64,000 nt of DNA from Acidobacteriota bacterium (GTDB lineage: Bacteria; Acidobacteriota; Terriglobia; UBA7540), in assembly GCA_902812465.1 (NCBI GenBank), contig CADDZE010000014.1, forward strand, positions 1 to 64,000, in the 5' to 3' direction. Shown piece by piece: positions 35,728 through 43,756 of this stretch. The stretch's first letter is position 1; every line of letters begins with the position of its first letter. Below the pieces are notes generated by a model. The model made no database searches, was not told the origin of the DNA, and saw only the letters and a program-made list of their open reading frames with translations. Made by a program: the position numbers and the translations under genes.

Positions 35728-35803
35728 GGGCCTGTAGCTCAGTTGGGAGAGCACCTGGTTTGCAACCAGGGGGTCAGGGGTTCGAATCCCCTCAGGTCCA
35801 CCA
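35728..35803 (+). tRNA. tRNA-Ala (anticodon TGC)
   Basis: A full cloverleaf of 76 bases with encoded CCA. Acceptor arm GGGCCTG pairs with CAGGTCC, including the G3-U70 wobble that identifies alanine tRNA. The anticodon stem CCTGG/CCAGG encloses TTTGCAA with anticodon TGC. The T arm has GGTTCGAATCC. Confidence 0.97.
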
Positions 35804-36453
35804 GGCTGTCCACCCTGCTTCGGACTCCGATTCCGCCAGCCCATTCGGCTTGACCAGTCAGCCCCTGGCTTAGCGGCTCGTTGAGGTAAAAAGCGCAGGC
35901 GAGGGGTGCACACTGATTGGCCCGGTCCTGTGTTTTCAATCACATATCCGGTTCGTTTCGTCAATTGATCTTCTGTTTCCTCGAATTGATATCCGGGTTG
36001 TAGCCCCACCTGCGTCCTGGGCCGCAATCGTTGACAAACCTGACAAGCGATACGAGAGTGGCGGCGCAGACAGAGCGGGGTACCGCACAGAATATGGACG
36101 CAAATTTAAGCTGTTTGAGGTCTGCTAATCGTGGCTCTGTGCGGGAAGCCCGTTTCGCGCCAAGCCACAAAGGCCAGGTGCCTCCCGTCTGGCTAAGGCA
36201 CAGCCCAGGTGCCGACCTCCGCCAGTTGAGGACAGAGAGACTCAGGCCGGAGAGCCAGCGGCGAGCGGGTTCGAACGTTGAATCGGTTCCAGCGTGAGGG
36301 CAGGAGCTTTTCGAGGCAATTGGGTAGCGGTGCCGCCCGCCTGCGGTTGCTCCCTTTACACAGCGAGGACTCACGTCGGCCCCGCACCCTCGTTTTGCCA
36401 CAGGGGACAGTCGAGCCGGGCAAAAGGCCGGCGTGCCCTTGCGACGGATCGTT
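35804..36453. other. Gene-free stretch after tRNA-Ala
   Basis: No convincing gene is found. It contains one copy of the 32-base dispersed repeat (35933-35964). The rest looks like old, decayed DNA next to three broken genes. Confidence 0.45.
35933..35964 (-). repeat. Dispersed 32-base repeat, copy A
   Basis: On the minus strand it starts TTGACGAAACGAACCGGATA and ends TGATTGAAAA. Two nearly identical copies lie at 40838-40869 and 55230-55261. Read on the plus strand it begins TTTTCAATCACATA, close to the start of the 19207-19354 repeats. Confidence 0.85.
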
Positions 36454-37000
36454 TTACGGGGCTTTCCAATCGAGGGCGTAAATATCTTCGAAGCCTAAAT
36501 CGCGCATCACCAGGGGTCCGTTATCGGGTGTCAGCCCCAGCCACGAGCTGCCCATACCGCCGACGATCGGAAGATTCTTCAAGCTGGCTACCTCTTCGAT
36601 GCGCTGATCTCTCACCGATAGGCGGCGGATCGCTAACGGCGGCCAGCTCGCTCCACTGCTGGGTAAGCCAATCGAACAGGAGAAGTGCGCTCAGATCACG
36701 CAGCTGACCGAGCACATGGCGGCCGTTCGGCGACCATCCCCCACGACGACCCTCTTCTCCGAGTCTGGAAGTTTCGTCAGCCGGCCGGTCTTCAGGTGGC
36801 AGAGATAGGCGCCCATCGCTTCGGGAGGGCCCACGTTGTGAAAAGGGGATAACTGAAGATGATCGCGCTTCCATCCGGGGACCAGTATTCGGCCGCAATA
36901 TTGTACGGCATATCGGCCTCCAGCTGCACGGGCCCGCCTTGCGCCGCAATCAGGTAAGGCTGCCAGGGTTTGCCAGGCAGCATGCTGCCTCCCCTGGGGC
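36454..37000 (-). pseudogene. Broken PD40/TolB-type beta-propeller protein, C-terminal part
   Basis: Pieces of one protein appear in order on the minus strand but in different frames: GKPWQPYLIAAQGG ... YWSPDGSAIIFSYP, then GWSPNGRHVLGQL ... LLLFDWLTQQWSELA, then RLSVRDQRIEEVASLKNLP ... VMRDLGFEDIYALDW ending at a TAA at 36454-36456. SPDG and FDW..QQW are repeat signatures of PD40 propellers, often found behind a winged-helix domain in Acidobacteria. The N-terminal part is missing and at least two frameshifts are needed to join the rest. Confidence 0.75.
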
Positions 37001-37163
37001 CACTCGTCTCGCGGCGGCCTGTCCGGGCCTGGCGCTGGGGGAGCAGGAGGCTACCCCGGTCTCTCTCCCCATGGAGAGGAGACGGCGGTGTAAAGCAATG
37101 GGTGACGGGAGTCACTGCCACCCGGTTGCGTAAATCTATTTAAGTCTGCTGGCTGCAACGGCC

Positions 37164-37640
37164 GTCTCGACAGCGGAGACCCTACTTGGATCGACGTTCA
37201 AGTGCTCAAAGCCGGACCCGGTTTATTCTCTAGAAGTCGGGGATGCGCCAAACCATCATTTTTATGTCCTCACAGTGTCCTGCGCGCCGACGCAGAGCCT
37301 TCGGATTGCTGGCGTGGAGCTGAAGGACGATGCTGTCACTGGATCAGGCGAGGTGTCAGGGGATCAAGATCGCGCGGGGGCTGTACACGTGGACACGATG
37401 GCCAACAACGATAAAGTATTCGCTCGCTCGATCAGCACGGGAAGGATCCAAAACGGTCGAGAGACACAAGGTGGCATCTGGACTTTTTTTGGGGTACTGG
37501 AAAGTTTAAGAACCTCAGGGAAAAGGGCACATATCAATGCAAGTCTGACGAAGCGGGGGTTGCAGAATGCACCTCAAGCGGGTCCTACTCGTTAACTTCG
37601 AACCACGACGGACTCTTATGCGGGGGAAACGCAAAGAGGG
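37164..37640 (+). pseudogene. Remnant of a small secreted protein, frameshifted
   Basis: One frame from about 37164 reads STFKCSKPDPVYSLEVGD, GSGEVSGDQDRAGAVHVDTM and ANNDKVFARSIS. Near 37487, in the run TTTTTTTGGGG, the frame shifts, and the protein continues as GTGKFKNLREKGTYQCKSDE ... TSSGSYSLT. The pattern 'WxGTGKFKxLKGKGTYxCK' is one I associate with small exported acidobacterial proteins with no named domain. The signal peptide is not clear. The homopolymer suggests either a true slip mutation or a sequencing error. Confidence 0.55.
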
Positions 37641-37689
37641 ATACCGCCCGTTGGAAGCAGCACATCAAGGAGGCCAGCGGTGAAACCCG

Positions 37690-38423
37690 GTCCCGACACC
37701 GGACCTGATCGGCGTCACGGACCGCCACTATCTCGACCACACGGGCTTGGTGCAGCAACGCTCCCTGGTTGACCTGATAGGCTATGCGGCGCTGAACCAG
37801 GGTGCCGACCAATTGAACAGTTACCATGGCTTCGTTCCCGGAGCCCGGATTTCAAGACCTTGCCCAGCCCCGACAAGTTGAAGGAATCTCCCATCGACCA
37901 CCCGGACCGCTACAGTGATGAGCAGCTTTATGCTCCGGCGCTCTACCTTTACTCGCTACAGCCGCCGCCGAATCCGAACAAGTCTGACGCCCTGGCAGCG
38001 CGCGCCCAGAAGGTCTTCGAGCGTGAGGGCTGCGCCGTGTGCCACGCGCCTCCGCTCTAAACCAACAATAAGCTGACGCTGGCCGAGGGGTTCACGCCGC
38101 TGCCCGGTGCCGAAAAGAAATATGACATCCTGTCCGTTTCAGTCGGCACCGATCCCAACCTGGCGCTTAAGACCCGGCGTGGCACCGGGTATTACAAAAT
38201 TCCGTCACTCAAAGGCGTGTGGTACCGCAGCATGTTCGGGCCCAGCGGCTGGTGCGCCACGCTCGAAGACTGGTTCGATCCGGCGCAATTACGCGAGGAC
38301 TATGTTCCCACCGGATTCAGGCCGTACGGCCGGAAGACGTATGCGGTGCAAGGGCATCCCTTCGGGCTTGGCTTGAACGCCGAAGAGAAGAAGGCTCTCA
38401 TCGCCTTTCTCAAGACGTTATGA
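37690..38423 (+). pseudogene. Broken c-type cytochrome
   Basis: Order of pieces: DLIGVTDRHYLDHTGLVQQR and DLIGYAALNQGADQL in one frame, then after a shift near 37845 DKLKESPIDHPDRYSDEQLY, ALYLYSLQPPPNPN and REGCAVCHAPPL. The heme-binding CxxCH is CAVCH. An in-frame TAA at 38058-38060 takes the place of an expected Tyr codon, after which the same frame continues with TNNKLTLAEGFTPLPG, TGYYKIPSLKGVWYRSMFG and GLNAEEKKALIAFLKTL. One frameshift and one nonsense codon thus break an otherwise full family pattern. Confidence 0.8.
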
Positions 38424-38477
38424 GGCGGGTCAACTGGGAAGACCGGGCGAACGCCGGCTGATCTTCAGCCCGGCCGT

Positions 38478-38747
38478 TCAGCAGCGCGGGCGAAATATAG
38501 AAACATAGATGGCGCCGATAACCGCCATGATCGCCCCCCACCAGATGGGCGCGTGAAGCTCAGCCAGCACAGTAGCCGGCGGGTGGGACAGCTCGTGAAT
38601 TCCCGTGACCAGGATCATGATTCCGTAAGTCAAGAGCGTCAGGCCGATGAAGAACCAAACGGGAATCATGTGGCCTTTAGAGGAGTCACCCGCCGCCGCG
38701 TTGCGGTCTCCGCCTCCGCCCGCCTTGTTCCCTGGTTGGTCTTCCAT
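38478..38747 (-). CDS. Small two-helix membrane protein next to a solute symporter
   Basis: An 89-residue protein with a hydrophilic Gly-rich N-terminus and two membrane helices (VWFFIGLTLLTYGIMILVTG and APIWWGAIMAVIGAIYVSIF), separated by HELSHPPATVLAELH. The ATG at 38747 has GGAGG at good distance. It lies 29 bases after the symporter gene on the same strand. By analogy with small proteins encoded beside other Na+/solute symporters it may assist the transporter; this is inference. Confidence 0.75.
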   Translation of the reverse strand: MEDQPGNKAGGGGDRNAAAGDSSKGHMIPVWFFIGLTLLTYGIMILVTGIHELSHPPATVLAELHAPIWWGAIMAVIGAIYVSIFRPRC

Positions 38748-38776
38748 TGAACCCGCCTCCCGCTGTGTCCTACCCC

Positions 38777-40561
38777 TTACCAGAAGATATACTGCAGAAC
38801 GAGAAAGGCTGCGGCAGCCACGCCTGCCCAGAAGATGGGGCGCTGCACAAGAGGTAGATTGCCCTCGCTGGGCAGCTGGGTGGCACCGTAAACCAAGCCG
38901 GCCAGTTCGGCTTCCGGCTTGGGTTTGGTGAGCAGGCTGACAATCACCGTGACCAGCACGCAGATGATTCCCGACCACAGCGCACGCCACATATCCACCG
39001 CCAGCGGCTTGGCCAGGGGCGAAAGTGCCACTAGCGACACCTTGCTGGGATCGAGCTCCACCAGCGTAAACATGGCCACCGACGAGAGGGTGCCCGCCAA
39101 CAGTCCCCAGAACCCGCCGGCGGCCGTCGCGCGCTTCCAAAGCATGCCAAGCAGGACGGTGCCAAACAAGGGCGCGATGAAGAAGCTGAAGAGAGCCTGG
39201 ACGTAGTCCATCAGGCTGCCAAAGTGGGTGACGATGTAGGCAGCCGCAATGCTGACCAGCAGCCCGATGATGGTGCACCACCGCCCCATGGCCACGTAGT
39301 GGGGGTCGGGTGCCGTCTTGCGGATAAAGGGTCGGTAAATGTCATAGGTCCAGACCGTCGCGAAGGCGCTCACGTTGCCCGCCATGCCGGACATAAAACC
39401 AGCGATGAGCGCCGTAATGCCCAGCCCGAGCAGTCCGGGACCACAGTAGCGCGCCAGCATGAGTGGCAGCACTTCATCAAAACTGTGCTGGCCCGGCTGC
39501 AGGGAGCTGGCGGGTGCCAGGTGAAACGGCAGTACGGCGCGCCCCAGCAGTCCGGGCAAGATGACGATGAAGGGCACGGCCATCTTAAAGAAAGAACCGA
39601 TGATGGGGGCGAGTTTGGCGGCGCGAACGTCCTTGGCGGCAATGACGCGCTGCACCACCAAGAAGTCGGTGGTCCAGTAACCCATCGAGAGCACCGCACC
39701 CAGCCCGAAGACGATTCCTACCCACTGCACACCCATGGGGTTGTCGGCAAAATGAGCCATGGGCCGCCACATGTGGGTGAAGTCCTGGCCGGGAAAGTTC
39801 TGGTGAATGCGGGCCACCATGCCGCTCCAGCCGCCCGTTTCGATCAGGCCGAGGATGGGGATGAGCAGCGCGCCGAACCAGATCAGGAAGAACTGCACCA
39901 CTTCGTTAAAGATGGCGGAGAAGAGCCCGCCCAAGGCCACATAAATGCCCACGGTCAACGACGACATCCAGATGCTGAAGTTCAGATTCCAACCTAGCAT
40001 CACCTTCATAATCAGGGCCATGGAGAACATATTGACGCCTGACATCAGGATGGTCATCACGGCGAAGGAAATGGCGCTGAGGCCGCTGGCGGCACGGCCA
40101 TAGCGCATCTCGAGATAACCGGGGACGGAGTGCGTCTTGGAGATGTAGTAGAAAGGCATCATGACGATGCCGAGAAAGATCATGGCTGGGATGGCTCCCA
40201 CCCAGTACCAGTGTGCTGCCAGGATGCCGTATTGGTACGCATTCCCGGCCCAACCCAAAAGCTCGAGCGTGCCGAGATTGGCGGAAACAAAACTGAGGCC
40301 GGCCACCCAAGCGGTCATCTCGCGCCCTGCCAGGAAGAAGTCCTCCCCGCTTTTGGTATACTTCTTCAAGTAAAAGCCGATGCCCAGCACCATCGCGAAG
40401 TAAATCACGATGATGGCGAAGTCCACGGGGTGCAGCGCCATAATCCGGGTCGCCTGGTCGGCGGGCGATGGCAGGAAGGCGGCAACGATTATGGACGACG
40501 GGATTCTGGGAAGTCCTAAACTTCTGAGAAGGAAGGCGGCGGCCGCCGGTGCGTAGGTCAT
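38777..40561 (-). CDS. Sodium:solute symporter family protein
   Basis: A 594-residue SSS-family transporter with about 14 predicted helices. Marks of the family are FFLAGREMTAWVAGLSFVSAN, GWAGNAYQYGI, VPGYLEMRYGRAASGLSAIS and ALGGLFSAIFNEVVQFFLIW, close to the SGLT/sugar subgroup. The ATG at 40561 has GGAGG eight bases upstream; an internal ATG at MALHPVDFAI would give a more standard N-terminus without the extra first helix. A small membrane protein gene follows. The substrate may be a sugar or related solute but cannot be fixed from sequence. Confidence 0.9.
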   Translation of the reverse strand: MTYAPAAAAFLLRSLGLPRIPSSIIVAAFLPSPADQATRIMALHPVDFAIIVIYFAMVLGIGFYLKKYTKSGEDFFLAGREMTAWVAGLSFVSANLGTLELLGWAGNAYQYGILAAHWYWVGAIPAMIFLGIVMMPFYYISKTHSVPGYLEMRYGRAASGLSAISFAVMTILMSGVNMFSMALIMKVMLGWNLNFSIWMSSLTVGIYVALGGLFSAIFNEVVQFFLIWFGALLIPILGLIETGGWSGMVARIHQNFPGQDFTHMWRPMAHFADNPMGVQWVGIVFGLGAVLSMGYWTTDFLVVQRVIAAKDVRAAKLAPIIGSFFKMAVPFIVILPGLLGRAVLPFHLAPASSLQPGQHSFDEVLPLMLARYCGPGLLGLGITALIAGFMSGMAGNVSAFATVWTYDIYRPFIRKTAPDPHYVAMGRWCTIIGLLVSIAAAYIVTHFGSLMDYVQALFSFFIAPLFGTVLLGMLWKRATAAGGFWGLLAGTLSSVAMFTLVELDPSKVSLVALSPLAKPLAVDMWRALWSGIICVLVTVIVSLLTKPKPEAELAGLVYGATQLPSEGNLPLVQRPIFWAGVAAAAFLVLQYIFW

Positions 40562-40837
40562 CGGATGTCCTCCGAAGGATCCCTCGCTGCCAGAGCAAGC
40601 GCCTAACCTAATGAAATCAGGCAGAGGTGTCAAGGATATATCGGGCTATATCGGGCCAAACCCCCGAGATAGCCTCCCAAGCGTGTGCCGCTAGCACGCG
40701 GCGGCGTGCTCGAGCCTCGCCCCTTGAAGGCCCGGGAGGACACTTCTAAACAGGCCAAAGAGTTGTTCGCAACGTCCGTCTCGTTTACAACGTGAACAGG
40801 GTAAAACTGCCGGGACGCCGCGTCCGCCAAAAGCATT

Positions 40838-40869
40838 TTGACGAAACGAACCGGATATGTGTTTGAAAA
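40838..40869 (+). repeat. Dispersed 32-base repeat, copy B
   Basis: Starts TTGACGAAACGAACCGGATA and ends TGTTTGAAAA. It lies between the symporter gene and recN and reads toward recN. It differs from copy A at one position. Confidence 0.85.
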
Positions 40870-41031
40870 GAAAGGATCGGTGTTTTGCTCGATGCGCGCC
40901 GTGCGCAGTTCGTGCAAGTCGGACCAGCCCGGGCGGGGAGTTGGCACAGTCGGCGGACTAGCATTGAGGAGTACACGCGCCGCGGGCGCGCCCGCCGCCG
41001 GCGGCGGTCTCCGCCAGCGCAGGACGACCCG

Positions 41032-42900
41032 ATGCTAAAATGTCGCCAGCTGGCTAATACCGCCGCCGGCGCTTCTCAGGCACTGGGACGAATCAAGTTG
41101 CTGCACTCGCTCCATATCCAGAATTACGCCGTCATCGAAACCCTAGCCCTCGAGTTCCGCCCGGGGCTGAATCTGCTGTCGGGCGAGACAGGCTCGGGCA
41201 AGTCGATCCTGGTGGACGCGCTCGGCCTGGCTTTGGGCGGACGTGCGTCCCCGGACGTGGTGCGCGCCGGCTCCGACAAGGCCGTGGTGACGGCAGTGTT
41301 CCGCTGGGAGCCTGGGGGCGCAGCACCCCCATCGCGACGTGGATCAGAGCCTGCCGCGCGCGACGAGCCGCCGCCTTGGCGCAACTGGCTGGAGGAGCAC
41401 GGCCTCGCAGCCGACGACGATTCCGAAATCATCTTGCGCCGCGAAGTGCAAGCTGGTGGTAAGACGCGCCTTTTGGTTAACGACCAGCCGGTGACCCTGG
41501 CAGCCGCGAAATCGTTGGCCCAGGGCCTCGTCGAGTTGCACGGTCAGAACGAGCACGTGGCCCTGTTCGCGCGCGAAGCGCAGCTTGCCCTCTTGGATCG
41601 CTTTGCTGGGTCGGCGCCCGCGCTGGCGCGGGTCGGCGAGCTCTTCGTCCGTTGCCGCGACCTGGAACGCGAGATGGCTGAGCTTAATCAGAACGAGCAG
41701 GAGCGGCTGCGTGCTATCGACCTGCTCCAGTTCCAAGTGCAGGAACTCGACGGCGCCCACCCCGAGCCAGGCGAAGACGCGAGACTCGAGGCAGAACGGC
41801 AGGTCCTTGCTAACCTGGAAAGAATTCGAGCCGCAGCCGCCAGCGCCTACCACCGCCTCTATGAGGACGAAGATGCGGCTTGTGCCACGCTGGCGGCGGT
41901 CCGCCGGTCCCTCGAGGAATTGCGCCGTTACGACAACCGGATCGAGCCCTACATTGAGCCTCTCGCCGCCGCCAGGGCCAGCTTGGAAGACCTAGCCAGC
42001 TTTCTCCGAGACTACCTCGGCCGGTTGGAGGCCCGTCCCGGCCGGCTGGAGCAAATCGAGGACCGGCTGGCCCTGATTGAGCGTCTTAAACGTAAATACG
42101 GAAAGACAATTGAGGAGATGATGGCCTACCGCGAACGCGCTCGTCAGCAGTTAGGTGCCCTCGAACATGCCGACGAGCGCCGCGGCGCGTTGCAGCAGGC
42201 GCTGGCCTCCGCCTGTGCGGAGTACCGCGAGGCCGCGGAGGCCTTGTCTCGCCAGCGCCGAGCCGCGGCGCGCCAGCTCGAAAAGCTTGTGCGGGCAGAG
42301 CTGGCGCACCTCGGCATGGAAAAAACGCGATTCGAGATCCACCTCTCACGGAAGAGCACAGGCCAGGAACCGTCTGGGCATGAGTCTTGCCATCGCTCCT
42401 CCTTACCCGGCGGTCCCCAAGGGATAGACGAAATCGAACTGCTGATCGCCCCCAATCCGGGCGAGGAGATGAGGCCGCTCGAACGAATCGCCTCTGGCGG
42501 CGAGCTTTCGCGCTTTGCGCTGGCACTGAAGACCGCGGTGGGCGTGTACGCCGGCGCGCGAGGCCAGGCTGGAATGGCGCAGACTTTCATTTTCGACGAA
42601 GTCGATGCGGGAATCGGCGGTCGCGTGGCGGAGGCCGTGGGCTTGCGCCTGAAACGCCTGGCCCGGCAGGCGCAGGTGCTCTGCGTCACACACCTGCCGC
42701 AGATTGCCTGCTTCGCCGACCATCACCTCTACGTCGAGAAGTTCGAACGGGGCGGGCGCACTGTGACCACCGTGACACCCCTGATAGCCAAGCGCGAGCG
42801 GGTGGAAGAGCTGGCTCGCATGCTTTCCGGGTCGCAGGTTACCGAGGCGGTCCGCAAGCATGCTCTGGTCATGCTGGAGCACGCCGCCGCCTGCGATTGA
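41032..42900 (+). CDS. recN: DNA repair protein RecN
   Basis: An SMC-like ATPase of 622 residues for double-strand break repair. Walker A is LLSGETGSGKSILVDAL, the Q-loop region VELHGQNEHVALF, the signature IASGGELSRFALALK and Walker B TFIFDEVDAGIGG, followed by LCVTHLPQIACFAD. Between them is a long coiled coil. Start choice is open: ATG 41032 gives a 22-residue leader, while TTG 41098 would begin at the usual LLHSLHIQNYAVIE. Two Pro/Ser/Gly-rich inserts (around GGAAPPSRRGSEP and STGQEPSGHESCH) are longer than in common RecN proteins. It stands alone, 71 bases before a BON-domain gene. Confidence 0.93.
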   Translation: MLKCRQLANTAAGASQALGRIKLLHSLHIQNYAVIETLALEFRPGLNLLSGETGSGKSILVDALGLALGGRASPDVVRAGSDKAVVTAVFRWEPGGAAPPSRRGSEPAARDEPPPWRNWLEEHGLAADDDSEIILRREVQAGGKTRLLVNDQPVTLAAAKSLAQGLVELHGQNEHVALFAREAQLALLDRFAGSAPALARVGELFVRCRDLEREMAELNQNEQERLRAIDLLQFQVQELDGAHPEPGEDARLEAERQVLANLERIRAAAASAYHRLYEDEDAACATLAAVRRSLEELRRYDNRIEPYIEPLAAARASLEDLASFLRDYLGRLEARPGRLEQIEDRLALIERLKRKYGKTIEEMMAYRERARQQLGALEHADERRGALQQALASACAEYREAAEALSRQRRAAARQLEKLVRAELAHLGMEKTRFEIHLSRKSTGQEPSGHESCHRSSLPGGPQGIDEIELLIAPNPGEEMRPLERIASGGELSRFALALKTAVGVYAGARGQAGMAQTFIFDEVDAGIGGRVAEAVGLRLKRLARQAQVLCVTHLPQIACFADHHLYVEKFERGGRTVTTVTPLIAKRERVEELARMLSGSQVTEAVRKHALVMLEHAAACD

Positions 42901-42971
42901 GTTGTCGATTTTGGGCGCGGTGGATCATCTAATCAAACGAAAGGCATGCGTCGAGAGAGGAGGAAGACTCG

Positions 42972-43553
42972 GTGACCGAAGGGAGGGTAGGCCTCGTTCG
43001 TCTATTCACGCTGAGCATGGTCTTCTTGCCGGTGGCCGCGCAGGCGAAGGACAAAAATAAGCAGAAGGCACCTGAAGTTCCCGGTTCCTACCTGGTGAGG
43101 GAGGTTGGCCATGAACTGCGCATGCTTCCCTTCTACACCGTGTTCGACAACCTCGAATACAAAGTCGAGGGCTACACGGTGATTCTCTCCGGGCAGGTCA
43201 CCCAGCCGGTGCTGAAGTCGGACGCGGAGAATGTGGTGAAGCGCATCGAAGGGGTCGAGCGAGTGGTCAACAACATCCAGGTGCTTCCTCTGTCGCCGAA
43301 TGACGACCGCTTGCGCCGCGCCCTCTATCGGGCCATCTATGGGCAGTCGACGCTGAATCGCTACGCTCTTCAGGCTATCCCGCCTATTCACATCATCGTC
43401 GACAACGGCCACGTGACGCTGGTCGGCGTGGTGGCCAACGAGATGGATAAGAACATCGCCGGCATCCAGGCCAACGGCGTGCCCGGCGTCTTTTCCGTTA
43501 CTAACAATTTGCGGGTGGAAGGGGTAGAAGGGAAGGAAAAGGCGGTAAGCTGA
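42972..43553 (+). CDS. Exported protein with two BON domains
   Basis: A 193-residue protein with a signal-like start (LFTLSMVFLPVAAQAKDKNK) and two BON domains: about residues 50-100 (VFDNLEYKVEGYTVILSGQV ... RIEGVERVVNNIQVLP) and 120-185 (IHIIVDNGHVTLVGVVANEMDKN). BON domains bind membranes or phospholipids in proteins such as OsmY. The GTG at 42972 follows GGAGGAAGACTCG. Role probably in the cell envelope; no specific partner is visible. Confidence 0.85.
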   Translation: MTEGRVGLVRLFTLSMVFLPVAAQAKDKNKQKAPEVPGSYLVREVGHELRMLPFYTVFDNLEYKVEGYTVILSGQVTQPVLKSDAENVVKRIEGVERVVNNIQVLPLSPNDDRLRRALYRAIYGQSTLNRYALQAIPPIHIIVDNGHVTLVGVVANEMDKNIAGIQANGVPGVFSVTNNLRVEGVEGKEKAVS

Positions 43554-43756
43554 CTTCGCACCCGCATGACCAAGGGGGAAACGTCACCTTCAGCCGAAGC
43601 ACCTTCAACGCCTACGTGCCTGTGTGCTTGATGATGCCTTTCAGGCGGACCGGAGCCGATCGCGATGTTAAGGAGCACTCGGGCACGGTCTAAGAGCCAC
43701 ACGAGTTTATGCTGGAGAAGACGCTTGCTCCTCTTGCGAAACGTCGGCGTACGGCC

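Noticed and set aside
36792-37121. Intact minus-strand gene of 109 codons
   Set aside because: Its useful part is one piece of the broken PD40 protein that continues in other frames.
39224-39997. Plus-strand frame of 257 codons opposite the symporter
   Set aside because: His/Gly/Asp-rich antisense reading of membrane-protein codons.
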